From NCBI RefSeq assembly GCF_000346465.2, contig NC_034013.1, positions 16,737,624-16,801,623 on the forward strand: a stretch of DNA of 64,000 nt, written 5' to 3'. The position numbers and the translations under genes were made by a program. The stretch comes from Prunus persica (Eukaryota; Streptophyta; Magnoliopsida; Rosales; Rosaceae). Numbering within the stretch: position 1 is the stretch's first letter; the number at the start of each line of letters is the position of its first letter. Shown here piece by piece: positions 22,301 through 34,243 of the stretch. A model generated the notes under the pieces. The model searched no databases. It saw nothing but the letters and a program-made list of their open reading frames with translations, and was not told the origin of the DNA.

Positions 22301-24344
22301 GAGTCCAAATCCAGGTCAAGGCAGCAAATTAAGCTACGTACGGCTAGTCAACACTATATGTGTCGTAATTAAAATATGATTAGGGGGTTCTCTGGGGAAA
22401 AGGATCAAAACAAATAACAGAAAACAAAGCAGTGTTCAAATTAAGCTTTGGTTAATGGAAAAGCATTGAAAGTGGTTTTTCTGATTTTATATATATATTG
22501 TTGAAATTGTTTGGGAAAAGTGTTGTGAATGTGATCGCGTGGAATGGAAGATACGGTGTTCAGCGCCTGTCTGCCGCCATGCATGCAACGAGGAGGTTTG
22601 TTTTTCTGGTCAAGGCAGGCCCAGGTTGGCCGCATACAAGTTAGCCCTAGGGTTTTGGACTTTATATTAAAATTATTAATATTAATTAGTTGCAGACTCT
22701 GCTCCCCATATAAACATGCATATATTTACTCATTCTCAGTCTTTCCTGGGGTAATTTCAATATATATATATGTGTGTGTGTAAATTAATCAGGTAAAAGT
22801 GAGTTTGATAAGCACATGCTTAGCTTAGCTCGTCATTTGACCAAGTTGCCTGGGCACACCTTCATATATAGTAGGCCTCCTTACAGACTTAGTAAATTTT
22901 TAAGTGTGAATAGGAAGCTTTGTGGATACTTAATTAGGTTATTTGTTAGATTTATTATTATTTTTTACCATAAGGCTGCCCGAGCATGTCCACATTTAAT
23001 TGATTTAGTCGTCAACTGTGAAAAAGTGGGTTCAAACTTAAAATACCACAATATGCATGGATGAAAGTGAAAAACGTTTTATATTCACTTGAATTTTGAA
23101 ATCTTAAATATGTAATTTGCAGTCGGTGATTCAATCTTTGTCTTCGGAAACTTAGTTTGCAAATTTCAATCATCATGTTGCTTACCAAAATCCTATTATA
23201 TATGCGATCAAATAAGCTGAATCAAAGCGCACCATTCATACAAAACAATATACAAACCCTAAAGTAATGTTAATTACTTTTTATTAGTAAGTTTGATTCT
23301 CCGTGGCTTTGCTTGAACAATTTGTACTCTGATGGACGGCAAAAGATCTTAGCTTTAAGAATTTAGGGATTCTAAATGCATGTGGATATGTAAGTTCGGA
23401 GAACAAATTTCAATTAAAGACAACTTTTGGTTTGCAAGTTCGGCAAACAAACCACAGGGGTTCAATGTTCAAATAAAAAAGGAAAGTTGTTTTGCCTTTA
23501 CAAAACATGGTCACATGGAACCAACCTTCGGTGTATATTTTGCATTCTTGGGAGTCTCACGTACCTTGTTAACTCATTTGGAAAAGCTCCAATAAGAAAC
23601 CCAACCAAACCAAAAAGGATGCTTATACTGTTCCACCCGACATTGAATCCACTAATAGAAAGCAATTTCAGATTTGGGTATGGAGGAAAGAAATGAATAA
23701 AAAGGAAGGCCAATGAAAAAAATTATTTTTTGTTTCTCCCATTTTTGACAATATCAGTATTCTAAACTACTCTAATGTATAGAGACGGAGTTCGAACTTA
23801 GCCTACCTCATATATGCGGAAAAGAAATCCATATTTCCTTTTTTATTATTTATATTTATAATAACAATGTTAGTATTCCTTTTTTAATGTTTTTTTTTAT
23901 ACACATTAACATCAAAGTGGGTACCACACTTGCCACATCATCAATTTAAAAGAAAATCTAATGGTGAAGTTGACAGAGGGTGTAATTTGGTCAAATTTAA
24001 AAACAGTGGGTTTAAAATTGAAGATGAAAAAACTTGCATTTGGGTGGTGGGCCTATCACCCTTAGCATGATCCAATCACTTGTCCTGATAATTTGAGAAA
24101 GGAAAAGTGAGGCCCATATTCATCTCTACAACCAGTAGAAGCCCACAACACCAGCAAAATATTCAATCTCACCCGCCAAATCCAAACCCCCATTTCCCGC
24201 CAAAACCCACACTGATTTTCTCTCTCAATTAGTTTACCATATAAACAAGAAAAAAATCTAAACAAAAAACAAAACAATTTAAACAACAAACAAACCCGGA
24301 AAGCCATAAAAACCAAATCCAAGTTTCCTTGGAGCCGCCGAGCC
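22301..24344. other. Intergenic stretch between the peptide gene and CTF4
   Basis: AT-rich, with short AT and GT dinucleotide runs near 22.49 and 22.76 kb. Small reading frames at 22.5, 22.8 and 23.4 kb show no family motif and are treated as chance. No RNA gene was recognised. Confidence 0.5.
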
Positions 24345-27300
24345 ATGAAGGTCCGATCGCTGAAGCTCCGAGAGGCCCACAAGGCCACGAGCAGCAACGG
24401 CCGCCCGTCATTCTGCTCGGTATTGTGGGACCAGCAAGCCTACCACGTCGTGACGGCCTCCTCCGCCGACCCCACAATCGCCATCCACGACTCTCTTCTC
24501 CCCTCCAGTCCTCCGAAGCTCCTCCAGAACCACCGCGACGGCGTTACTGCCCTAGCTCTCAGCCCCAACTCCACCTGCCTCGCCTCTGGGTCCGAAGACC
24601 ACTCCGTCAAGCTCTACAAGTTTCCTGGTCACTATCTTCCCCCCATTTCTCATGATTTTCGTTTTTTTTTTTTGGGTTTTGTAGAAATTGGGGTTTCTTG
24701 CATCGGTTTGATTCTTTGGGTTTGAAATTGAGTAATATTAGATTTTGTCAATGTGATGTGTGAAATGCAGGAATTGGAAGGAATTATTGAATTTTAAAAC
24801 TCACTAGTGTTTGGATCTCTGAAAAAGAAACTGAATGCTTGCATGTGTTTAGAGAATTACAGGTTTTATAATTGCAAAAGCATACTATGGTTATGAATTT
24901 GTCAGTGTAAACTCCTGGATGTGAATGTCTATTCATTACCTGGTTACGCATGTCATTACAAATTCAATTATTGATTGGGCCTTGCGAATTGTTGCCATGT
25001 CTAATAATCTTTGGAATTATGCTTGTTTGAACTTCCAGTTTGATTTCGGGGAAAAAATAACTTATGGTATGATTAATTTTGTAATTCAACTTTGCTAGGT
25101 GGAGAGTTTCAGACTAATATTACCAGATTCACGCTGCCAATACGCGCCCTTGCGTTTAACAAATCAGGGACTTTGTTGGCCGCTGCTGGTGATGATGAGG
25201 GCATTAAGCTTATTAACACAATTGATGGTTCAATTTCAAGAGTTCTCAAAGGACACAAAGGATCTGTGACTGGCTTAGCTTTTGATCCCCACAGTGAATA
25301 CTTGGCTTCTATTGATTCAACTGGGACTGTAATATACTGGGAACTTCAATCTGGAACCACATTGCATACCCTTAAGGGGATAGCTCCTAACTCTGGTTTC
25401 GACCGTTCCATCATGAACGTACTCAGCTGGAGTCCTGATGGAAACAAATTAGCTGTGCCAGGGTTGAGAAACGATGTGGTGGTGTACGATAGAGACACAG
25501 CTGAGAAGCTGTTTTCACTGAGAGGTGACCACACACAGCCTATTTGTTTCTTGGCTTGGTCACCTAATGGAAAATACATTGCCACTTCTGGTTTGGATAT
25601 GCAGGTTCTCATCTGGGATGTCAATCAGAAACAGGACATTGACAGGCATAAGTTTGATGAGAGAATATGCTGCTTGGCGTGGAAGCCAATTGGCAACGCA
25701 CTGGCTGTTATTGATTGTACGGGCAAGTATGGTGTGTGGGAATCGGTGACTCCTTCATCAATGAAGTCTCCCACTGAAGATGTTCCCAATCAAAAATTAA
25801 ATAACAGCAATGGTCTGCTTTTGTTTGACGAAGAGGAGGGTGAGGAGCTTAGCACTTCTGGTAGTTTAAGTGATCTTGGTGAAGATAGCCATGGGGAATC
25901 TGAACCACCTAGCAGGAAGAGACTACACAAGCACTCTGCATATGACAATGATTTAGAAGAGGACGGTTTTGATGACTTGAGCTTGCTCCCAAAAGTTGAG
26001 TCCCATAAAAAAGCACGCCGTAAACATGGTGAAAGCGCTGATAACGGGAAAGAGGGAGTAAGCAGCAAATTGACATCTGTTAGACCAAAAATGCAGGTGG
26101 CCTTCCAGCCAGGCGCCACTCCTTTGCAACCTGGGAAAAGGCGTTTTTTGTGCTATAACATGCTTGGAGCTATAACTACAATTGAACATGACGGTTTCTC
26201 CCATATTGAGGTAAACTATGCCTTAAGTTGACCAAACCCTCTCCCTCTCCCTTATCCTCTTCCTCTTCCTCTCTCCACCCTCCACACACACAGACTTCAA
26301 GATAGAATTGTTTTTGTTGGCCAGGAGTGCCTTTATATCATACTGACACTTTAGTGTGTCTTGGATACAGATTGATTTTCATGATACAAGCCGAGGTCCA
26401 AGAGTTCCATCAATGAACGACCATTTCGGTTTTACCATGGCTTCACTAAATGAGAATGGAAGTGTTTTTGCAAATCCCTCCAAGGGTGAAAAAAACATGA
26501 GTACTCTCATGTATCGGCCATTTAGGAGCTGGGCAAATAATAGTGAGGTTAGATCGTTGCCTTTTAAAATTTATGCATTCATGCTATATGGTGTGGTGAT
26601 TTATACATGCACACTCTAAATATCGTAACTTCCTATGCATGATGAATACGAGAACTTTAGTATATGCTGACTTTGATGTGTGATGCAAACCCAGTGGTCT
26701 ATGCGATTGGAAGGGGAAGAAGTGAAGGTTGTGGCACTTGGTACAGCTTGGGTAGCAGCAATTACGAGTCTTAACTTCCTCCGCATTTTCACTGATGGTG
26801 GTTTGCAGGTATGTTGACTTCAGTTATTTTTAGTTTTGGAGCAATTGGATTTTAATGGATATGATTCTTGCCTTCCTGAATACATTCTTAAATGTAAATT
26901 AGTTCATCAATCACTTTTGATTTTAAGTTACTCTAAATGGTTGATGGTATTGAGGTTAGTTTCTGGAGATGTCTGTTTTTCTGAAAGCATTTCATTGCAG
27001 AGACATGTTCTCTCCCTTGATGGACCTGTGGTGACTGCATCAGGCTTCATGGATGAGCTTGCTATTGTCACTCATGCTTCTGAATGTCTTCCCTCAGATG
27101 AGCAGGTCCGACTTTCAAGTGATTGCCCATATTATATTCGGGGTGCTGATATGTCCTATTCATCTTTTTTTAACTTAAGAAATGTGGATTTATAAAATTC
27201 GAACACTATAAGTCCAGAAGTGCGTGTTGATACCATTGACATAAGTTCTAATAAAATCGATCAATTTTCCTCTTGTTAAAGAGCTGTCACCCGCTCACTC

Positions 27301-29150
27301 CAGTGGGAAGATACATATTTGCTGGCTGATGGTTTGCACTCGTTATCTCATACTATTTTATGTGCTGAAATGAATTACTTTTTCTTCTGAACATGCAGAT
27401 GCTTGAATATAGAGTACTTAACATAACTAATGGGAGCCAACCTCTTAGAGGACGTCTGCCTTTGACTCCTGGTTCACATCTAACATGGTTTGGGTTTAGT
27501 GAAGAAGGGCAATTAAGCTCCTATGATTCCAAGGTACTTTTACTCTATTTTAAAGTAATTCTATTACTATGAGTTAGAAACTGCTCTTGAAATTGGATAT
27601 AAAGTCTCTATCATTTTATTTGATAGGGTGTGCTCAGAGTTTTTACAAGCCAATATGGTGGCAGTTGGCTCCCACTCTTCAGGTTCAAGATTCCTCTGAT
27701 AAAGAACATATATAGAATGCTTCTCTAAATAAAAATCTTCTGATATTGGATTCTGTCACTTGACTTATAACAAAAATCTATTATGCAGTGCTAGTAAAGA
27801 GAAGTCAGATGAAAATTATTGGGTGGTTGGGTTGAATGCAAGCAAATTGTTTTGTATAGTTTGCAAAAGGCCAGACTTATACCCGCAGGTAGGGATGGCT
27901 CACCACCTCCTTCCTCTCAAAATTTTCCTTTGTAAATCATTTCTTGACCATCCTACTTTTTCAGGTGATACCCAAACCAGTCCTCACTCCGCTAAACTTT
28001 TCATTTCCGCTAGCATCCTCCGATCTAGGAGCAGATGCTCTTGAAAATGAGTTTATGCTGAACAACATGCACCTCGTACAGGTGCGTCCTTTCATCCTCA
28101 CCTCCTAGAGTTTATTGTCTGTCGTGCAAACTTTTCAAATTTTTAGCTTGTTCTATGTCCTGCTCTATGCCTGTTCTGCTTACTGCTGGTCAATGGCTGA
28201 GATGATCACATGAATGTAACTTTACAGGTTCAAAAGCAAATAGAAGTGGCTGGTGCTGGTTTGGACACCACTTCACTTGACGATGAAGCTTTCAATACAG
28301 AAGCAGCTCAAGATAGATGTATCTTAAAGCTTATTGCATCCTGCTGCAATGGTGAGTCTTTTACAGTCAATGCAACATCAATTTTATAATCTTGATTCAA
28401 CAAAATGAAAAATGTTGAGAGTATTGAAATGCTTGCTTATGGTGGTTATTTCAGGAGATAAGCTTGTGAGAGCCACTGAACTTGTGAAGCTTCTATCCCT
28501 GGAAAAATCAGTAAGGGGTGCAATTAAGCTTGTTACTGTTCTGAAGCTCCCTAACTTGGCTGAAAGGTTCAATAACATACTGGAGGTAAGGTTTCAATAT
28601 CGAACTATGAGTGTGCATATCTCCACTTAGAGTTAGCCACATTGGAAACCAATCTGTTTCCATTTTCATCCTGCAGTTTCTTATGATCTCTTATAAATTC
28701 TAACAGGAAAGGTTGCTCAATGAAAGTAAAAGAGCCTTGGAAACCACTTTCCCTAACTCAAACTGCAATGCATCCTCGATCACGAATGACATTGCACCCA
28801 GCAAGACAATTTTCTCTACCGAGCAGAGTAAGTTGCCAGGGAATGACATTCCATTATCATCATCAAAACTGTCGGCTCCCATATTTACAAAGAAAGCCAA
28901 AACACAAGAAGCTAAGGTTGGGATAGAGAAAACAGAAGAAAAACAAGCTGCAATGGCTTCTGATCTTGGGAAGGTAAAAACGACAGACGGGAAAAATGGT
29001 GCAAAGGTGAACAATGCAGGAGACATGAAGAAGGTAGGGGAAACGTCTCAGGCACAATCACCTGCCCCATCAAATGATCAAGAGAAAGTGAAGAAGGCAG
29101 AAGTAACTCGACGAGCATCTAATCCATTCATGAAGAAATTGATCAAGTAA
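24345..29150 (+). CDS. CTF4: CTF4/WDHD1/AND-1 homologue (EOL1-like), 965 aa
   Basis: Twelve exons: 24345-24627, 25099-26210, 26371-26547, 26695-26808, 27001-27105, 27399-27533, 27627-27682, 27789-27888, 27965-28081, 28228-28351, 28455-28585 and 28707-29150. All joints keep frame (2898 bp). The N-terminal half is a WD40 propeller with clear blades (TIAIHDS, LASGSEDHSVKLYKF, LAAAGDDEGIKLI, ATSGLDMQVLIWDV). An acidic/basic linker follows (FDEEEGEELSTSG, SRKRLHKH). The middle is the SepB/CTF4 domain (IDFHDTSRGPRVPSMNDHFG, WLPLFS, ELVKLLSLEKSVRGAIKLV). The tail is Lys-rich. In yeast and animals this protein couples the CMG helicase to DNA polymerase alpha; the Arabidopsis relative EOL1 also works with Polycomb protein LHP1. 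The HMG box of vertebrate WDHD1 is absent, as seems usual in plants. Confidence 0.95.
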
Positions 29151-30122
29151 GGTAAGGTCCTCTCAGTTCACTAATTAATTACAAGGAGTTTGAATGCATA
29201 GCTTAGAGATGAGATTTGCTAATACCATCTGGGATTAACATTCAAGTAATACGACCCAGACAAGAATTTCTCAATTTTTTCTATATAGAGTCGCATTGCA
29301 TGTATTAAGGATGCGTCACATCATAAGTGTGTGCTATGTAATTATGTAAACATCAGAGCCTCTATTTCTTCATTTTTATTTTATTTTATTATTTTTAATA
29401 ATAAAAATAGATCTTTTTTATTTTTTTGTTGTTGAAGTGAGATCATTTTCTTAAAGTACTATATATTTGGGACTAAGAAAAATTGTGACCTCACATACCC
29501 GTTTCATTTTATATAGGAATTATTGGGCCTAAAACTTGTTGTGGGCTCAGAATGGGCCACCTAAAACGATCATGAACCAACCTAGGTTGATTCAAGAAGC
29601 AGATTAAATGTGGCCATGGTTGACCAAAAGAAAAAAATTTGTGGCCATGGTTATAAGAAAACTTGACTGTTTCGGTTTCGGATATGTCCTTATGTAATTA
29701 ATTCATGACGGAGCTGAAATTGGAGATATTGAGTGAAGTTTAGTTCCAGAAATTGGAATTCTTAGTGTGAAGAGCCAATATATTTTTATTCATCTATTTT
29801 CTATTTTTGTCGTTGTTTTCGCTTGCGGTAAATTAACTTGCATCTTCCCCTTCAAAGTTAGCAGGTTATTATTGTAACTCAGCAATAAATTCATGTTAAT
29901 ATCTTATATGCGAATTCAGTGAGTGACATACAGCCAAACACTTCTCCCTCTCGTTCGGGAGGGGACACAAAAAATGCGAAAATGCAAACCACACGTCTAT
30001 TTTGCAAAGAAAGAGGGGTTTAGCCGTAATTTCACTGTTGCTACATTACAAACTTTAAAACCCTCAAATTTTGGTCGATTCACCATTTAAAGCATATCAG
30101 AACCGAACCCGAAGAAAATTAC
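29151..30122. other. Spacer between CTF4 and the RING-H2 gene
   Basis: CTF4 3' UTR followed by AT-rich DNA and the promoter of the RING gene. A few AT-rich runs; no gene seen. Confidence 0.5.
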
Positions 30123-31592
30123 ATGTCAATGGCAGAGGTCACCTTCCTTCACCTCCACGACCCAGACGACGAACCTCACCAAACCTTAACCCTAGACCCC
30201 CTCCCCAACTGGGCCCACCACGACTTCGACCTCTACTCCTCCGATCTCGAATTCCCGCCCTCCGATCGCTCCCTCCGCGCCCACATCCTCACCGTCCACG
30301 AAGACGAAGACGAAGACGAAGACGACCTCTTCTCCCAATACCAATCTACCATCCACGTCATTCGGAACAACGACGTCTCGGAGCCCAGTTCCATTTCCAA
30401 CCCCGGTTTGCTGGAGGACCGCGAGAACCAGGTCAATTTCGTCATGGATCTCTTCCAGCAACGCGTCGAGCAGTCTCAGGTAACCGTTCGTTCCGTTTCG
30501 GTTTCTGAAGCTCTTAACGATGATTTCAGTTTTGGGGTTATTGAGGGGAATTGCGATTGCGATTGCGATGTGGGTATAGGTGGTTTGGACCTCGATTTAA
30601 GTTTAGGGTTAGGGTCAGGCTTAGATTCTAGGCATTGTTTGGATGGTGATGGTATTGATGATCCTGACGAGGACGATTTCTTCGTGGGAAGGAGGGTTTC
30701 TGGGTCTGAATCTGGGGAGGCAACGTCTAATTTAAGTAGGGCTGAACCTTTTGAGAATTGTGTGCGGCTCGTTGGGTTTGGGTCCGATTCAGATGAGGAG
30801 GATGAGAATGGGGTTATTGGGATTGATTTGAATTCTGTGGATGAGCATAGTGCGTATCATCTTCCGGATGACTGTGATGATGATACAAGCATCCCACTTT
30901 GTTGGGATTCGCTTCTTTTGGAAGACCACAGGGAAAATAACGAAGATTTCGAGTGGGAAGAAGTTGACAGTGGCGGTGAGGAGCGAGAGGTCTTCAGCAT
31001 GTTTATTGATCCCGATCATACTGAATCAGGATCGGTCTCAGTTTCAGTTTCGACAATATTTGCTCCTGAAGAGGAAGTGAGTGTGGAGAGAATTGAACCT
31101 TTGGAGAGTTTAGAATGGGAAGTTCTGTTGAATGCCAATAATTGGGAGACAAACCCAGATGCTGAACCGTTCAATGGGGGAGATCATGATGATTATATCT
31201 ACACTGCAGAGTATGATTTGTTGTTTGGGCAATTCTCTGAGAATGAGAATGCATCAACGGGCAGGCCTCCGGCTGCCAATGCTGTTGTTGAAAATCTTCC
31301 CTCAGTGGTTTTGACTCAGGAAGATGTGGACAACAGTAATGCACTTTGCGCTGTTTGTAAGGATGACATGAATATTGGGGAACAAGCAAAGCAGCTGCCT
31401 TGTGCACATAGGTACCATGGTGATTGCATTGTGCCATGGCTGCGCATCAGAAATACATGTCCTGTTTGTCGACATGAATTACCTACCGATGACGCCGCGT
31501 ATGAGGGCAGAAGGACCCAAACTCATTCTGTCGAGGGCATAAGGACCCAAGCGCATCCTCTTGGCGTTGATTATGATGAGGTTTTTTTTTGA
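30123..31592 (+). CDS. RING-H2 E3 ubiquitin ligase, 489 aa
   Basis: Intronless. Residues 409-449 form a complete C3H2C3 RING-H2: CAVC, CAHRYHGDCIVPWL, NTCPVC. The preceding line PSVVLTQEDVDNSNALC is typical of the RING-H2 group that includes CIP8 and RDUF1/2. The long N-terminal part is strongly acidic, with an Asp/Glu run (EDEDEDEDD, about residues 60-68) and segments rich in Gly, Asp and Leu; it has no transmembrane helix, so a soluble ligase is expected. RING-H2 proteins recruit a ubiquitin-loaded E2; the substrate here is unknown. ATG at 30123 is the first in frame, and a second lies two codons later. It sits immediately before a bZIP gene, the same order I recall in Arabidopsis (At5g08139, At5g08141). 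Confidence 0.9.
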   Translation: MSMAEVTFLHLHDPDDEPHQTLTLDPLPNWAHHDFDLYSSDLEFPPSDRSLRAHILTVHEDEDEDEDDLFSQYQSTIHVIRNNDVSEPSSISNPGLLEDRENQVNFVMDLFQQRVEQSQVTVRSVSVSEALNDDFSFGVIEGNCDCDCDVGIGGLDLDLSLGLGSGLDSRHCLDGDGIDDPDEDDFFVGRRVSGSESGEATSNLSRAEPFENCVRLVGFGSDSDEEDENGVIGIDLNSVDEHSAYHLPDDCDDDTSIPLCWDSLLLEDHRENNEDFEWEEVDSGGEEREVFSMFIDPDHTESGSVSVSVSTIFAPEEEVSVERIEPLESLEWEVLLNANNWETNPDAEPFNGGDHDDYIYTAEYDLLFGQFSENENASTGRPPAANAVVENLPSVVLTQEDVDNSNALCAVCKDDMNIGEQAKQLPCAHRYHGDCIVPWLRIRNTCPVCRHELPTDDAAYEGRRTQTHSVEGIRTQAHPLGVDYDEVFF

Positions 31593-33228
31593 AAGTCAGC
31601 ATTAGGTTTATGAAAATGTAGATATCGCTGTGGCGAAGTGTTTACCTCTTGTATTTGGTTAAAAGATGGAGGATAAGATGATTCAGGATGCTTTGTTTGT
31701 TTTGATGAGAGTATAAGAATGTTTTATGGCTGGATTTTCATGTTAATTATTTCTGATCATTGTTAACATTTTTTATGGGAATTCCTCCCTTATGATGGTC
31801 AGGTCAAGCATATAATGTAATAATATGTTTCATTTTTTGTGTGCTCTTTCATCCTTGAGATTTTGGAGGCCTAAACTACCCATCTGGACATGTTTTTTCT
31901 TTGATAGGAAACGGAAAAAGTAATTCCATCAGTAGAAAAAGCAAAAGCATATTTGCGTTAAACTCAGCCTGCATCTCACTCAAAAAGATAAAGAGGAGAA
32001 AAAAAGAAGAACAAGTTAGAAAGAACCACATCCATTGAAATCAAATTATTGAGTAAAATTAAAATTTGAATGACTGTATGCTACTAAATTATAGGGATTT
32101 TTTATCCACTACATTCCTTGTATGTTTTCTCAGGGGACAATTTGGGAAAAAGAAAAGAAGCATTAAAGCACAACAATTGGTGCTTGCTTATGCAGACTGA
32201 GCATTTGTTAATGATAGTCAATATATTGGATCAAGTGTTCAACCACAAAATCAAATAAAATTTATGTTTATGTAACCAATTTAGCAAAAGTAAGCTGATG
32301 ATGCCCATCATTTGTACCTTGTTTTTTTTCTATTTTCTGCCGGAAACGTTTGTTTGTGTCCTATTATTAACTTTCACGCATTTCTGCATCAAAACTCATG
32401 AAAGAAATATTTTACAAATTCCTTTGTCCTTAAACTAGGTTGCTTATTTTTGTACATAGAGATAGAGGCATAGCTTTGCATCCTTAAATGTCATGGAAAA
32501 GACATTTAATCACTTGGAATTCATTAAAGTAAATGTGTGAGCTTCTCAATCAAGAGAATTTATTTGTATTTATCACCTAAATTAATCCCAGAAGCAACCA
32601 AAAAAAGGCTCAAGTAAGAGTTTTAAGTCATATTTTCAGTTTTGTATGAGCCATCCATACAACAACACAAACCAACCTTGTAAACCTTTCGGTTGAAAGA
32701 TCAATCTGTCCATTTCATGAGATCACTTGTCTTCATGAACTAGCCTTTCCCTGCATTTATAGCAAATCCTAATTTCTCTGTTAAGCACATTCTTGGCGAG
32801 ACGTTCTGAGGAAGTAACGTAAAATATGCAAATTAATGTGATCATCCACTCTAAATTCTTTTATAGTTCTGCACGCATCTCCTGAAATTAGCATCCCTCT
32901 CTTCAGGTCTTGCCTTGAGATGTTGATATGAATTCATGTAAAGACAAAAAGAAAAAAAAAGTTAAACAACATTACAATATATGACTTGCGTCCTTGCATC
33001 AATTAATCTCCCTAGTTAGCTAGAGCCATATCTCATAAACAAAACCGCAGTTCCTTCCAGTCAAATTTCTTAAAACTTGAATGTCAAGAAACGCGCGCGT
33101 GTGTGTATATATAGTTGCTACAAGCTTACTATAAATTCAGTATGGTACTTGTTCTCTGAAACACTAAAACCCCTTGTGAAATTTCTGTCTCTCTTCCCCT
33201 CCTAGTCACCTGAAAGTTCTTCACCTTG
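31593..33228. other. Spacer between the RING-H2 and bZIP genes
   Basis: RING 3' UTR, then AT-rich DNA. A GT/TA run at about 33.09-33.11 kb lies 120 bp before the bZIP ATG. No gene or structured RNA recognised. Confidence 0.5.
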
Positions 33229-33759
33229 ATGGAGCCAAATGAATCAAAGGGACCCCACTACTTAACTAGTCATTCTATCCCAACTCAATCCCATCCAAAC
33301 CCAGTTCACAATCTGGATTCCATATCACTTTGCTCCACTAGGTTCTTCCCCCTCTCTCACATCCATGATTTCTCACCAAACACCTCTTCTCTTAGCAATG
33401 AAACTGCCTTTGATGAAGCAGGGGAGCAAAGCATTAACTATGAAAGGAGGCTCAAGAGAATGATATCCAACAGAGAGTCTGCAAGAAGGTCACGGATGCG
33501 CAAGAAGAAGCAGATTGAAGAGCTGCAGTATCAGGTGGATCAGCTCCATGCTACGAATCGCCAGCTCTCGGAGAAGCTCATCCAACTGTTAGAGGGCAAC
33601 CAGCAGATCCTCCAGGAGAATGCTCAATTGAAAGAGAGAGTTTCTTCCCTCCAAATCCTCCTTGCCGATCTCATAACACCTCTGAGGAATGTGGGAGATG
33701 TCATCACCACCACCACCAATGGCAATCGACTTAGAGCCGAAGATTCCAGTACCCCATGA
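33229..33759 (+). CDS. bZIP transcription factor of the bZIP42/43/75 type, 176 aa
   Basis: Intronless. The ATG at 33229 was chosen; the codon before it is TTG. The basic region has the invariant N-x7-R spacing (Asn81 to Arg89 in ISNRESARRSRMRKKK), followed by a leucine zipper with heptad hydrophobics from about 99 to 147 (ELQYQVDQL, NRQLSEKLIQLL, ENAQLKERV, LQILLADL). Such short, intronless bZIPs belong to plant group S and bind ACGT elements as dimers. The N-terminal 70 residues are Ser/Pro/His-rich. The leader before the ATG shows no conserved sucrose-control uORF as found in the S1 subgroup. Position next to the RING-H2 gene agrees with Arabidopsis bZIP75. Confidence 0.9.
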   Translation: MEPNESKGPHYLTSHSIPTQSHPNPVHNLDSISLCSTRFFPLSHIHDFSPNTSSLSNETAFDEAGEQSINYERRLKRMISNRESARRSRMRKKKQIEELQYQVDQLHATNRQLSEKLIQLLEGNQQILQENAQLKERVSSLQILLADLITPLRNVGDVITTTTNGNRLRAEDSSTP

Positions 33760-34243
33760 TTACATCTCTGCTATGAAACATGGAGGAACTTCATTCGGTA
33801 CAGGGTTTCACTAGTATTGATGCATACAATTTTCCCTTTTCTTTTCCCTTTCTTTATATAGGTAAATACTGTCAAAGATACATGAGTTTAACTGGTGCAA
33901 TACAAATCTCTCAGTTGAGTTGTGGTAAGGCCGTATGCATGTATTATTGTGCTTTTTAGTTGTTCTGCTAAGTCATTTTATGCTTCAGCGATGTTGAATG
34001 TCATTATGTTATTTGCCAACGATTTGCATCCCAACTATACGTTGCTCAATAAAATTAATATGGCAGGCATCTGATGCAAAGACATCAATTGGCATAAGAA
34101 ACTCCTAATAGCTGAATTAGAGATTTCCAAAATGTTGGGTTCATGTAATTCAGTAATATGTTAGCACCCATCATCATTCAACACGTTTATTTGTGTACAA
34201 AATATGATACATGTAGGTCCTAGAAAATCGACAAAAACTATCA

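Noticed and set aside
23380..23720. Overlapping short frames on both strands
   Set aside because: No splice logic, no motif, AT-rich DNA. Treated as chance.
32450..33200. Possible upstream control frame for the bZIP gene (sucrose uORF)
   Set aside because: No ATG-led conserved uORF of the S1-bZIP type was found in the leader next to the ATG.
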